38,875 bases of DNA. Origin: XYA12-FULL-58-9 sp001798605 (GTDB lineage Bacteria > Myxococcota > XYA12-FULL-58-9). Within the stretch, counting starts at the first letter, position 1. Each line of letters begins with the position of its first letter. Positions 32,509-38,875 of the stretch are shown here, one piece after another. The notes under the pieces are model-generated. The model was not told the origin of the DNA. It was given only the letters and a program-made list of their open reading frames with translations, and searched no databases. Made by a program: the position numbers and the translations under genes. The stretch covers positions 1-38,875 of the forward strand of contig DAINMX010000037.1 in assembly GCA_036736205.1 (NCBI GenBank). Direction: 5' to 3'.

Positions 32509-33210
32509 ATGGTTGTCACACTCGATCCATCGTCCCGAGCGCGACTGACCCCGCGAACCAAACCGCGATTTGTCACGGGCAGCCTCTTCGACACCCTTGC
32601 CCGGACCGTATGCGACGCCGACTGCCTGCCGCGAAAGGAGTTCTACGAGGCTTGGGAAGTGGCGCGCCGTGCTCGCCGACGCATGCGTGGGGGCCGGGTT
32701 GTAGAGCTCGCGGCAGGACACGGCCTATTGGCGATGATTCTGCTCATCCTCGACGATACCTCACCGACCGCACTGTGTGTTGATCGCAAAAAGCCGCAGA
32801 GCTTCGAACGACTCTTGCCAAAGATTACCGCAGCCTGGCCCCGCCTCACGGGCCGCATAACCTTCATCGAGGGCGACCTACACAACACGATCGTTGGCAC
32901 CGACGACTTGGTCGTCTCGGTGCACGCGTGCGGTCGCCTGTCCGATGCCGTCATTGACTGCGCTGTGGCGGCGCGCTCGCGATTGGTGCTGATGCCCTGT
33001 TGCCATGACCTTCGCAGCTGTAATACCGGAGGCCTCGACACCTGGATGCCAGGCCCGCTGGCCATCGACGCAATGCGAGCGGCCCGCTTAAGGCAACTCG
33101 GATACGAGACCATCGCTGTCACAATTCCTGCAGACATCACCCCCATGAACCGACTGCTTCTGGCAAGCCCTTGTGTAGCAAATCCGGGCGCGGGAAACCC
33201 TGGCCATTGA
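32509..33210 (+). CDS. SAM-dependent methyltransferase (METTL25/methyltransf_32-like)
   Basis: A methyltransferase of 233 residues from the ATG at 32509; a TTG-initiated frame from 32422 would add 29. Motif I is RRMRGGRVVELAAGHGLLAMIL, and a strand with an acidic end follows (TALCVDRKKPQS). The segments FIEGDLHN, VVSVHACGRLSDAVI and LMPCCHDLRSCNT, with the HACG and PCCH histidine/cysteine patches, are typical of the methyltransferase group that also includes METTL25-like proteins acting on RNA or protein. The substrate is unknown. It follows the 1171-residue gene closely and could be read from its transcript. Confidence 0.75.
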   Translation: MVVTLDPSSRARLTPRTKPRFVTGSLFDTLARTVCDADCLPRKEFYEAWEVARRARRRMRGGRVVELAAGHGLLAMILLILDDTSPTALCVDRKKPQSFERLLPKITAAWPRLTGRITFIEGDLHNTIVGTDDLVVSVHACGRLSDAVIDCAVAARSRLVLMPCCHDLRSCNTGGLDTWMPGPLAIDAMRAARLRQLGYETIAVTIPADITPMNRLLLASPCVANPGAGNPGH

Positions 33211-33286
33211 GCCTAGGTTGCCCCTCCGCACTCACTTTCTCCTGCGTCAATACAGTTTTCGTTTGAGTCGCAGTCGTCGAGATTGC

Positions 33287-33400
33287 TCAAAAACGATCGG
33301 CGCGGGTGTTAAGCAGCAACTCCATATCGTCCTCGTTGAGCTCCTCGAGGGCTTCTTCGACAGCGCATTTTTCGCCACAGGACCTGCAGCGCAATTGAAT
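33287..33400 (-). CDS. Possible micro-protein with a CxxCxxxC zinc ribbon
   Basis: On the minus strand a short frame of about 37 codons, bounded upstream by a stop at 33409-33407, encodes a C-x2-C-x3-C start (LRCRSCGEKC) and then an acidic, Leu-patterned helix (EEALEELNEDDMELLLN). The amino-acid pattern is strikingly protein-like. However, no ATG is available (TTG at 33394 or ATT at 33400 would start it) and no clear ribosome binding site exists. It might be the tail of a frameshifted longer gene, since another minus-strand frame beginning with ATG overlaps it upstream. Real or decayed cannot be settled here. Confidence 0.35.
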   Translation of the reverse strand: MQLRCRSCGEKCAVEEALEELNEDDMELLLNTRADRF

Positions 33401-33639
33401 GCCACGTCAGCTCGGATGTAGAACCAAGATACCGCCGCATCGCTTGCATGTTGGGGGAGCTCGCCGACGGTTTTTGCTCGTTGTCACGGTCAACAGACTA
33501 GCGTTTCTTCACAAACCTCGCCATTCAAATGTCGGTTCAGGAAGGGGAGAGCCCAGGAGCTGGCTGACGACGAGCTGATTTGAGCAGGATCCCGTGACAA
33601 ATAGGGACAATAAATCTGTGCTGGATCGGTGAGATCATA

Positions 33640-33667
33640 TTGACAACAGCTCATGGCTGAGTAAGAT
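33640..33667 (+). promoter_or_regulatory. Promoter for rpmH-rnpA cluster
   Basis: A perfect TTGACA (33640-33645) is separated by 16 bp from TAAGAT (33662-33667), so transcription would start near 33674 and rpmH begins at 33740. Nothing else of this quality lies upstream. It probably drives the rpmH-rnpA-yidD-yidC-jag run. Confidence 0.65.
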
Positions 33668-33739
33668 GCCCGGCCTCGTTGAGGAAAACGGGACAAATGG
33701 CGACTCGGGCGCATCGACCCGAGAGAGGCGGAAGCTAAA

Positions 33740-33889
33740 ATGAAGCGGACCTATCAGCCGCATAAGAGACGACGCTTGAAAGTGCATGGCTTTCGCAAGC
33801 GCATGACCACGAGCGGTGGTCGCAAGGTGTTGAAGTTGCGCCGCGCTAAGGGTCGCAAACGCTTGTGTACGGAGACGAGCTCCAAATAG
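33740..33889 (+). CDS. rpmH: 50S ribosomal protein L34
   Basis: A 49-residue protein of the large ribosomal subunit. It opens with the family signature MKRTYQPHKRRRLKVHGFRK and contains the conserved GGRKVLKLRRAKGRKRL block. It is extremely Arg/Lys-rich, as expected for an rRNA-binding protein, with a short non-conserved Cys-containing tail. GAGGCGGAAG lies before the ATG. It begins the conserved rpmH-rnpA-yidD-yidC-jag gene order. Confidence 0.98.
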   Translation: MKRTYQPHKRRRLKVHGFRKRMTTSGGRKVLKLRRAKGRKRLCTETSSK

Positions 33890-33906
33890 GAATTAGCCTT
33901 TCTTCA

Positions 33907-34305
33907 TTGGCGAGCCCAATCGGGCGACGCGTGACCGGGCAATCGGCAAAACAATTTCCCAAGCTGCCGGTATTACAGACCCGGAAGGAATTCCTGCGGG
34001 TCCAGGGCCATGGTCGCAAGTTCCGCGGCAAACACCTGCTGCTCCTCATCGCCAATGGTCCAAATCGGATCGGTCTCACGGTGAGTCGCAAGGTTGGCAA
34101 TGCCGTGATCCGCAATCGAGTTCGTCGTCGTCTTCGGGAGATACTGCGCACCCATCCAGATTTGTTGTGTTCTGGTTACGATCATGTGGTAGTAGCTCTG
34201 CCGTCGGCGGCGGGTGCCGAATACTTTACTATGACCGAGGAGCTCACATGCCTGCTCGAACGAGCGCGGGATTGGGTGTCGCACAAGCGATCCTCCTCGG
34301 ACTAA
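33907..34305 (+). CDS. rnpA: Ribonuclease P protein component
   Basis: Protein subunit of RNase P, which helps the catalytic RNA cut the 5' leader from precursor tRNAs. The core has the usual FPK start (KQFPKLPVLQTRKEFLRVQG), then GRKFRGKHLLLLI and the RNA-binding signature RIGLTVSRKVGNAVIRNRVRRRLRE. The start is uncertain. The frame is open from 33865, inside rpmH; TTG at 33907 gives 132 residues and GTG at 33931 gives 124, both within the family range, and no strong ribosome binding site discriminates. Its 3' end overlaps yidD by 58 bases in another frame. The C terminus is normal. Gene order supports the call. Confidence 0.96.
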   Translation: MASPIGRRVTGQSAKQFPKLPVLQTRKEFLRVQGHGRKFRGKHLLLLIANGPNRIGLTVSRKVGNAVIRNRVRRRLREILRTHPDLLCSGYDHVVVALPSAAGAEYFTMTEELTCLLERARDWVSHKRSSSD

Positions 34306-34508
34306 TCCATCTCTACCGTCACACTCTTGGATATTTCATCGGTGGGCGGTGTCGTTTTTTCCCTTCGTGCTCCGCCTACGGTCTGCAGGCAATTCGCCAA
34401 CGCGGTGCGTGGACGGGGTTCAAATTGACCGGAGCGCGGTTGTTGCGTTGTCATCCCTGGCATCCCGGGGGACTCGACCCAGTTCCAAAGGCGGAAGTTA
34501 GGCAATGA
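34248..34508 (+). CDS. yidD: Membrane protein insertion efficiency factor YidD
   Basis: An 86-residue member of the YidD (DUF37) family, thought to assist YidC in inserting inner-membrane proteins. Signatures are GLIHLYRHTLGYFIGGRCRFFPSCSAYGLQAI (the core is CRFFPSCSAY) and RLLRCHPWHPGG. The N-terminal amphipathic/hydrophobic stretch anchors it at the membrane. The ATG at 34248 has GAGGAG upstream. It starts inside rnpA (58-bp overlap) and ends overlapping the yidC start by four bases (ATGA), so translation of the three genes is coupled. Confidence 0.96.
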   Translation: MPARTSAGLGVAQAILLGLIHLYRHTLGYFIGGRCRFFPSCSAYGLQAIRQRGAWTGFKLTGARLLRCHPWHPGGLDPVPKAEVRQ

Positions 34509-36283
34509 AAGAGCAACAACGCATATTCTTGGCAGTCGCGTTGTGTCTCGGCATCATGCTACTGTGGCCGTTCATCTTCCCTTCCAAGAAGGCGCCACCT
34601 CCAGCAGAGCCGACCAAGACCGAAGGTCAGTCCACAATCGTGCGCGAGGGTGACAAGCAGCCCGCCGAGTCCGATGACGGCGCTGCCGCAAAGACTGAGC
34701 GTGTCGAGGCTGCATCGGACACCGCGAAGCCTGGAGAGCCCAGCACTGTGGGCGCAAACGAGGGAGCGACTGACCTGCCCAAGGTCATCCCCGAGACCAC
34801 CAAGCCGTTTGAGACCGCCCGGATCCGTGGCGAGCTCTCCAACAAAGGTGGCTCACTAACAATGCTGGAGATCACCGAGTACAACGAGCGGCTCACAGAA
34901 GACGAAGCAGAAGCGAAAGCAGAGCCGCAGCCTGTATCTCTCGCCACCGCAGAGATCGAAGGCAAGAAGCGCCAAGCGACCGTGTCGTGGGATTTAGGTC
35001 CCTTCGATGCGCCACCGCTCGATTGGGCAGTACCAGAATCAGGGAAAGGTTTTGCGTTGCGAGGTGATTCGACAGACATCGCCACCAGTATCGACATTGT
35101 GCCGCGCGAGGACGTCTATGCGATCGACTATCATCTGTCGCTCGAAAACCGCAGCAAAAGAAGCGTGCCCGTCCAAGCGAAGGTCACTCTGGCTCTCAAC
35201 CCAGGCCCGAAGCTCGAGTCGAGTTTCTTCGCGCCACCAGCGAACCAAATGCATGGTATTTGCGCGATGCCAGGGGACATTGAACGAAGGCTCGACAGTG
35301 AGCTCTCTGAGGACGGTGACTGGACGGCACCAACCGAGGCGCTGTGGGGCGGCATCGACCGACAATACTTCGTGGTTGCACTGCTGCCCGAAAAGGCCCA
35401 TGCCGCGGGCTGCCGGATGTCGGTGAACAAGGAAGGCATCGTCTCGGTGGAGATCGACTTCGGTCACCAGTCGCTCGCGGCGGGCAAAGAATGGCAACAG
35501 GACTTCGTTCTGTTTGTCGGCCCGAAACGGGGTGATGCGCTCATCGCGGTATCACCAGCCCTCGAAGAGGTTATTGATTATTCCATCTGGGGCATTCCGC
35601 TGGGTTTCATGGCCCGTCCGATGGTGTTTCTGATGAGCAGCTTCCACGGTTGGACCGGAAGCTGGGGCGTCGCGATCTTGCTGTTGACCTTGGTGGTCAA
35701 GACCTTGTTATTCCCGGTCACCTATAAGAGCAGCATTTCCATGCGGAAGATGCAGCTCCTCAAGCCGGAGCTCGACAAACTCAAGAAACAATTCGACGGC
35801 GATCGCGAACGGCAGCAACAAGAGCAGATGCGCCTTTTCAAGGAAAAGGGCGTCAATCCGCTCGGCGGTTGTCTGCCCATGCTTCTGCAGATGCCGGTGT
35901 GGTTCGCCCTCTATCGCACTCTTTGGACCGCGGTAGATCTGTATCAGCAACCGTTCTTATGGCTTGCCGATTTGACCGCCAAGGAACCATTCCCACTTCT
36001 GGCCTTGGTCCTTGGCGGCTTGATGTTCGTGCAACAGAGGCTCATGCCAACGTCGGCCGATTCACAGCAAGCCAAGATGATGTTGTACATCATGCCGGTC
36101 ATGTTCACCGTGTTCATGCTAGCTTTGCCGAGTGGATTGGTCCTTTATATTCTGTTCAACACCATCTTGACGATTGGCCAGCAGCTCGTTATCAACAAGC
36201 GTCTCACTAACTTGGCACCGGCGGAGGCGCAGATTGTGTCCTCAAAAGTCGCTCGCCAAGGGGGAAAAAAACGGGCTGGTTAA
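34505..36283 (+). CDS. yidC: Membrane protein insertase YidC
   Basis: Inserts and folds inner-membrane proteins, alone or with SecYEG. It is 592 residues, full length for the Gram-negative form. An N-terminal helix (FLAVALCLGIMLLWPFIFP) is followed by a charged Thr/Glu/Lys/Pro linker and the periplasmic beta-supersandwich domain up to about 350. The conserved five-helix core begins near GWTGSWGVAILLLTLVVKTLLFPVTYKSS, quoted here as VKTLLFPVTYKSSISMRKMQ, and includes the coiled C1 loop with EKGVNPLGGCLPMLLQMPVWFAL. The C-terminal tail ends in basic residues (RQGGKKRAG), typical of ribosome contact. It overlaps yidD by four bases. Like other Gram-negative forms it has no lipobox. Confidence 0.97.
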   Translation: MKEQQRIFLAVALCLGIMLLWPFIFPSKKAPPPAEPTKTEGQSTIVREGDKQPAESDDGAAAKTERVEAASDTAKPGEPSTVGANEGATDLPKVIPETTKPFETARIRGELSNKGGSLTMLEITEYNERLTEDEAEAKAEPQPVSLATAEIEGKKRQATVSWDLGPFDAPPLDWAVPESGKGFALRGDSTDIATSIDIVPREDVYAIDYHLSLENRSKRSVPVQAKVTLALNPGPKLESSFFAPPANQMHGICAMPGDIERRLDSELSEDGDWTAPTEALWGGIDRQYFVVALLPEKAHAAGCRMSVNKEGIVSVEIDFGHQSLAAGKEWQQDFVLFVGPKRGDALIAVSPALEEVIDYSIWGIPLGFMARPMVFLMSSFHGWTGSWGVAILLLTLVVKTLLFPVTYKSSISMRKMQLLKPELDKLKKQFDGDRERQQQEQMRLFKEKGVNPLGGCLPMLLQMPVWFALYRTLWTAVDLYQQPFLWLADLTAKEPFPLLALVLGGLMFVQQRLMPTSADSQQAKMMLYIMPVMFTVFMLALPSGLVLYILFNTILTIGQQLVINKRLTNLAPAEAQIVSSKVARQGGKKRAG

Positions 36284-36316
36284 TTTTTACCTGCCCCAAC
36301 GAAAGGCCGCACACTC

Positions 36317-36363
36317 CTCCGCTGGCCGACAACTGGAATTACCAGCGGAGCTTGCTCCGGAGC
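36317..36363 (+). promoter_or_regulatory. Stem-loops over the jag ribosome binding site
   Basis: Just upstream of jag, CTCCGCTGG (36317-36325) pairs perfectly with CCAGCGGAG (36342-36350). A second element, GGAGC (36347-36351) with GCTCC (36354-36358), overlaps it and is followed by the palindrome GCTCCGGAGC whose GGAG (36359-36362) is the jag ribosome binding site. These mutually exclusive pairings could hide or free the site. It may tune Jag synthesis relative to YidC. Confidence 0.5.
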
Positions 36364-36368
36364 ATATC

Positions 36369-37403
36369 ATGAGTCGACAATTTAAAGGCAGAACTGCGGC
36401 CGAAGCCGCAATCAAAGCATGTGAAGAGTTGGGCGTAACCCGCGCTGCCCTGCGCTACGAAATCGTATCAGAGACAGGTGACGACCTTGCCACCAGGCGG
36501 GTGGTCATCTCTGTCGAGGTCGACGAAAAGGCAGCGGCCCAAGCTGAAGAACGCTACCAGCGTGATGATCAACCTCGCGACGAGCGCGGCGATCGGGGCG
36601 ACCGAGACTCCCGCGGCGGCAGCCGTGGTCGCAGCGGTCCTCCCCGTGGTCGCCGTGACAGTCATGAGAGCCGTGGTGGCGGCCGTGACCGTGGTCCCCG
36701 CAGCGCTCCTCCCCGTGGTCCCCGCAGTGGTCCTCCCCGTGGTGGTAGAGGCCGCGATGATCGTAGCGGTGGCGGTGGTGGTGGTGGCAACCGAGGTCGT
36801 GGCGGCCATCGCCCAGAGCGTCGCCCCACCGCCGACGATGGCAACATCGATAGCCTCCTCAAACTCGAATTGGTGCCGGAAGAAGCCACAAACAAGCGAC
36901 CCTTGTTTGAGGGCGATCCCAGTGAGCGCGCCGCCGCCGCTCAACAGGTGCTCAACGATATAGTGGAGCTCGCAGGTTTTAACGTTGAGCCACGCCTGGT
37001 CCAAGACGACGACGAGGTTCATTTCGATCTCAGTGGCGAAGACGCCGTGCGTGTCATTGGTGACAAGGGCGAGGCGCTCTTGGCGCTGCAGTTTCTGATC
37101 AACCGCATTGTTGCCCGCAAGGCTGAAGGCTCCGCGCACTTGGTCCTCGACGCTGCCGACTACCGTAATCGTCGTCGCGAAGCGCTCGCGGCGCTCGCGC
37201 GACAGCTCGCCGACAAGGCGCTCACCGAAGGCAAGGTCGTCCGCCTGAGCCCGATGTCAGCTCATGACCGTCGCATCTTCCATATCACTCTGGAGGAAGA
37301 CGACACCGTCACGACGCGCTCGGAGGGCGACGGCCTCTACCGACCCCTACTCATCATCCCGGAGCGCCAACCTAACCGGAATGAGCAAGAAGACGAGGGC
37401 TAA
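36369..37403 (+). CDS. jag: Jag/SpoIIIJ-associated KH-R3H RNA-binding protein with RGG-rich linker
   Basis: A 344-residue RNA-binding protein. Residues 1-55 are the Jag-N domain (FKGRTAAEAAIKACEELGV). The middle (about 68-154) is an extraordinary Arg/Gly/Asp/Pro-rich tract with many RG and RGG units (SRGGGRDRGPRS, GPPRGGRGRDDR, then a Gly7 run). A KH domain follows with the GDKGEALLALQFLINRI helix. The C-terminal R3H domain ends in RRIFHITLEEDDTVTTRSEG. Most Jag proteins are 200-260 residues, so the linker explains the extra length. The ATG at 36369 has GGAG close upstream within a stem-loop; the frame is open earlier, inside yidC. A 5-bp hairpin lies at 37435-37448 after the stop. RGG tracts in other organisms bind RNA and are methylated by PRMTs, one of which is encoded at 6471. 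Confidence 0.93.
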   Translation: MSRQFKGRTAAEAAIKACEELGVTRAALRYEIVSETGDDLATRRVVISVEVDEKAAAQAEERYQRDDQPRDERGDRGDRDSRGGSRGRSGPPRGRRDSHESRGGGRDRGPRSAPPRGPRSGPPRGGRGRDDRSGGGGGGGNRGRGGHRPERRPTADDGNIDSLLKLELVPEEATNKRPLFEGDPSERAAAAQQVLNDIVELAGFNVEPRLVQDDDEVHFDLSGEDAVRVIGDKGEALLALQFLINRIVARKAEGSAHLVLDAADYRNRRREALAALARQLADKALTEGKVVRLSPMSAHDRRIFHITLEEDDTVTTRSEGDGLYRPLLIIPERQPNRNEQEDEG

Positions 37404-37521
37404 AAGCCTGTCGGAAACAATATGTGGCGAACGAGCACATCCGTGTGCACCTTAAGCCCATGTATTGGCTCATCATCGGCAAGGTTGAAATCACTGCGCT
37501 CTCGCGGTGAAGGAGGACGTC

Positions 37522-37749
37522 ATGTTGGAGAAACTCTTTCCCGCCAATGAACACAAAGTTGAGCGTGCCATCCGCGTGGTCGTCGGTCTTGGACTTTTGA
37601 GCCTAGTATTTGTGGGCCCGCAGACCCTATGGGGCCTGTTGGGTATCGTACCTTTGGTCACCGGATCTGTTGGTAGTTGCCCCATCTATACATTGTTTGG
37701 GTTGAGCACCTGCCGCACACGAACCAAAGTGTCACCCGCGCGGACTTGA
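37522..37749 (+). CDS. DUF2892 (YgaP-like) small membrane protein
   Basis: A 75-residue protein with two hydrophobic segments, RVVVGLGLLSLVFVGP and LWGLLGIVPLVTGSVG, followed by the CPIYTLFGLSTCR segment. This is the pattern of the DUF2892 inner-membrane family, which often accompanies rhodanese or sulfur-handling proteins; here it stands alone. The ATG at 37522 follows a strong AAGGAGG. The C-terminal residues overlap a 16-bp tandem repeat. It lies 118 bp after jag and may share that transcript. Confidence 0.85.
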   Translation: MLEKLFPANEHKVERAIRVVVGLGLLSLVFVGPQTLWGLLGIVPLVTGSVGSCPIYTLFGLSTCRTRTKVSPART

Positions 37750-37769
37750 GACAGCGCGGACTTGAGAGA
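37738..37769. repeat. 16-bp tandem repeat, two copies
   Basis: GCGCGGACTTGAGACA (37738-37753) and GCGCGGACTTGAGAGA (37754-37769) differ at one base and span the stop codon of the DUF2892 gene. It is probably a local duplication; no function is visible. Confidence 0.8.
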
Positions 37770-37784
37770 ACCTGTCGAGTCCAA

Positions 37785-38816
37785 CTAATTGCAATAGCCG
37801 TTCAGCTCCACGTAACCGCGACCGGTGGCGTCACCGCTCACTGTGACGGCGCCCTCCCAATAGGTGGGCGCGAAACTCACAACTTCCTGGTCATCGAGCA
37901 CCGCGTCCAGATGGATTTCCATGCCGTCGATGAGCAGGGTCCAATTTTGCGGATAGAGGCATCCCGTATGCGGACTCTGCCAGGTGCCGTGGGATTCGAC
38001 CTCGACCTCCTCGGCTGGGATCTCGCGCGTGTGGCAATCGCTGTCGGTGATGGAGCCCCCGACCATGACATCGGCACCTTCATTGCGAGCAATAAATACC
38101 ATGATCTCAACGTTGTCATCGAGTTGCACAGCAAACCAGTCCCAACCGCGGTTGACCACAGAGCCCATCTCACCCCATTGGTGATCAAACCAACCTTCAC
38201 CGCTGAGTTCGACGGTGTCACCGCCAATCTGCAGCGTGGCCGTGGCCGCCATGCGCTCGCGAGAATAGTAGTAGGTGTTGCCACCAAAGCTGTAGTCGGT
38301 GTAGCCGTCTTCGTGTTGCAAGACCGGCTTCTTCATTCCCCTTAGGTCCACATCCAAAACATAGTTATCCACTTGCCCGTGCAATACGTCGTGCCCGTCC
38401 ACTCCATGGGCGGATTGCTCACGGATGAGAAAGTCAAAACCACGCTTTGGCTGATCGGCGAGGTCAGATCCATAGTGGACGACGTAGTGAAACGACTGAT
38501 CTTCGATGTCAGTGATGGCGAAATGGACCATGCTCGCCAACAACTCCGGCGTTTGGAGATGAAAGAACGTCTGCTCAAAGCCAAACCAACGCCCTTCGAC
38601 ATCTTGCAAGTGGCCGGTCCAGTACCACCACTCCATCGGTGCATTGGGATGGACGGCTTCATCTTTGGCGAAATCGATTCGTCCCTCGGGTAGACCGTCG
38701 CAGGGTCCGAGAGGTGTTGGCTCGGCGTCACAGGAGGTAACGAGCAGCAAACCCAGTAGGATCCCAGCGGACTCGGACGATACCGTGAACATTCGCTGAA
38801 GGTTGCACACAGGCAC
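37785..38816 (-). CDS. AttH/CrtC (lipocalin-like) domain lipoprotein
   Basis: A 343-residue lipoprotein, probably complete. The signal peptide ends in lipobox VTSC with C29 (counting from GTG at 38816; an ATG at 38792 is an alternative start). The mature part follows the AttH / carotenoid 1,2-hydratase family layout of two lipocalin-like beta barrels: APMEWWYWTGHLQDVEGRWFG near the N terminus (core EWWYWTGHL), GEGWFDHQWGEMGS in the middle and GYVELNGYC at the end. The family includes the hydratase CrtC and AttH-type proteins of unknown substrate. No carotenoid genes are in the window, so a lipid or secondary-metabolite role cannot be assigned. It converges on the DUF2892 gene, with only 35 bp between. 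Confidence 0.88.
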   Translation of the reverse strand: MPVCNLQRMFTVSSESAGILLGLLLVTSCDAEPTPLGPCDGLPEGRIDFAKDEAVHPNAPMEWWYWTGHLQDVEGRWFGFEQTFFHLQTPELLASMVHFAITDIEDQSFHYVVHYGSDLADQPKRGFDFLIREQSAHGVDGHDVLHGQVDNYVLDVDLRGMKKPVLQHEDGYTDYSFGGNTYYYSRERMAATATLQIGGDTVELSGEGWFDHQWGEMGSVVNRGWDWFAVQLDDNVEIMVFIARNEGADVMVGGSITDSDCHTREIPAEEVEVESHGTWQSPHTGCLYPQNWTLLIDGMEIHLDAVLDDQEVVSFAPTYWEGAVTVSGDATGRGYVELNGYCN

Positions 38817-38837
38817 CGCCTGCGGTCAAGAACCGCC

Positions 38838-38855
38838 GCGCCAATTGCGCCAATT
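38838..38855. repeat. 9-bp tandem repeat at the right edge
   Basis: GCGCCAATT is present twice head to tail (38838-38846, 38847-38855), upstream of the AttH-like gene. It lies at the end of the window, so its full extent is unknown. Confidence 0.6.
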
Positions 38856-38875
38856 GCCGGCACGGGCAGACTAGC

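Larger units (their letters stand above)
33211..33739. other. Gap upstream of rpmH
   Basis: More than 500 bp without a confidently assigned gene. It contains a candidate minus-strand zinc-ribbon micro-gene (33287-33400), a sigma-70-like promoter for rpmH (33640-33667) and no DnaA-box cluster on either strand. Confidence 0.6.

Noticed and set aside
33211..33739. Chromosome origin next to rpmH
   Set aside because: The rpmH-rnpA-yidC cluster often lies near oriC, but no dnaA gene, DnaA-box cluster or AT-rich unwinding element is present here.
34167..34247. N-terminal extension of YidD inside rnpA
   Set aside because: The extra residues do not match YidD, and the ATG at 34248 has GAGGAG at the correct distance.
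36662..36895. Pro/Arg-rich open frame antisense to jag
   Set aside because: It is a mirror of the Arg/Gly-coding repeats in jag and has no ribosome binding site or family match.
1..38875. CRISPR arrays, tRNA/rRNA genes, insertion sequences
   Set aside because: No regularly spaced 25-40 bp repeats with unique spacers, no tRNA-like T-arm motifs in cloverleaf context, and no transposase or paired terminal inverted repeats were found by eye.

Overview
The window (about 39 kb, moderately GC-rich) looks like chromosomal DNA of a delta-proteobacterial relative, most likely Myxococcota, Bradymonadota or a neighbour. The evidence is an MglA-type small GTPase, a eukaryotic-type Ser/Thr kinase with an AgmX/PglI-like C-terminal domain, an OmpA protein with thrombospondin type-3 calcium repeats, paired bactofilins and many lipoproteins. 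This placement rests on protein families only; there is no rRNA or tRNA in the window.

Left part (1-16.6 kb): mostly housekeeping and signalling genes. A decayed stretch with an ATPase remnant is followed by Fe superoxide dismutase, which converges on a threonine aldolase. Then come an MglA-like GTPase translationally coupled to a PocR-domain histidine kinase, a phospholipase D-like protein, a protein-arginine-methyltransferase-like enzyme with both PRMT catalytic signatures, an M74-type murein endopeptidase without a visible signal peptide, a double-PspC membrane protein divergent from a ribbon-helix-helix protein, an OmpA/TSP3 envelope protein, a transmembrane Ser/Thr kinase and an amidohydrolase lipoprotein.

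Middle part (16.6-32.4 kb): an accessory region and the most interesting segment. Two bactofilins diverge from a colinear run of seven genes: a tandem SycD/LcrH-like TPR chaperone, a protein with a two-helix hydrophobic hairpin like the major type III secretion translocator (SctE/YopB/CopB class), a second protein like the minor translocator (SctB/YopD/CopD class), a 792-residue coiled-coil protein, a protein that may have an ABBA-prenyltransferase-like fold, a sigma factor and an LPP20-like lipoprotein. The chaperone-translocator-translocator order is the classical lcrH-yopB-yopD order, but no injectisome basal-body gene is present. A minus-strand cassette (cyclic-nucleotide-binding-domain protein and two unknown proteins) and a flavin-reductase-like gene follow. 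Next is a 1171-residue protein with no Sec signal and a Ser/Lys-rich N terminus, a candidate substrate of the same export route.

Right part (32.4-38.9 kb): a methyltransferase, then the conserved rpmH-rnpA-yidD-yidC-jag cluster (ribosomal protein L34, RNase P protein, membrane-protein insertion, KH/R3H RNA-binding protein), a DUF2892 membrane protein and an AttH/CrtC-like lipoprotein. Jag carries an unusually long Arg/Gly-rich RGG-type linker, notable because the same window encodes a PRMT-like enzyme. I saw no CRISPR array, complete transposon, tRNA or rRNA gene, and no DnaA-box cluster.
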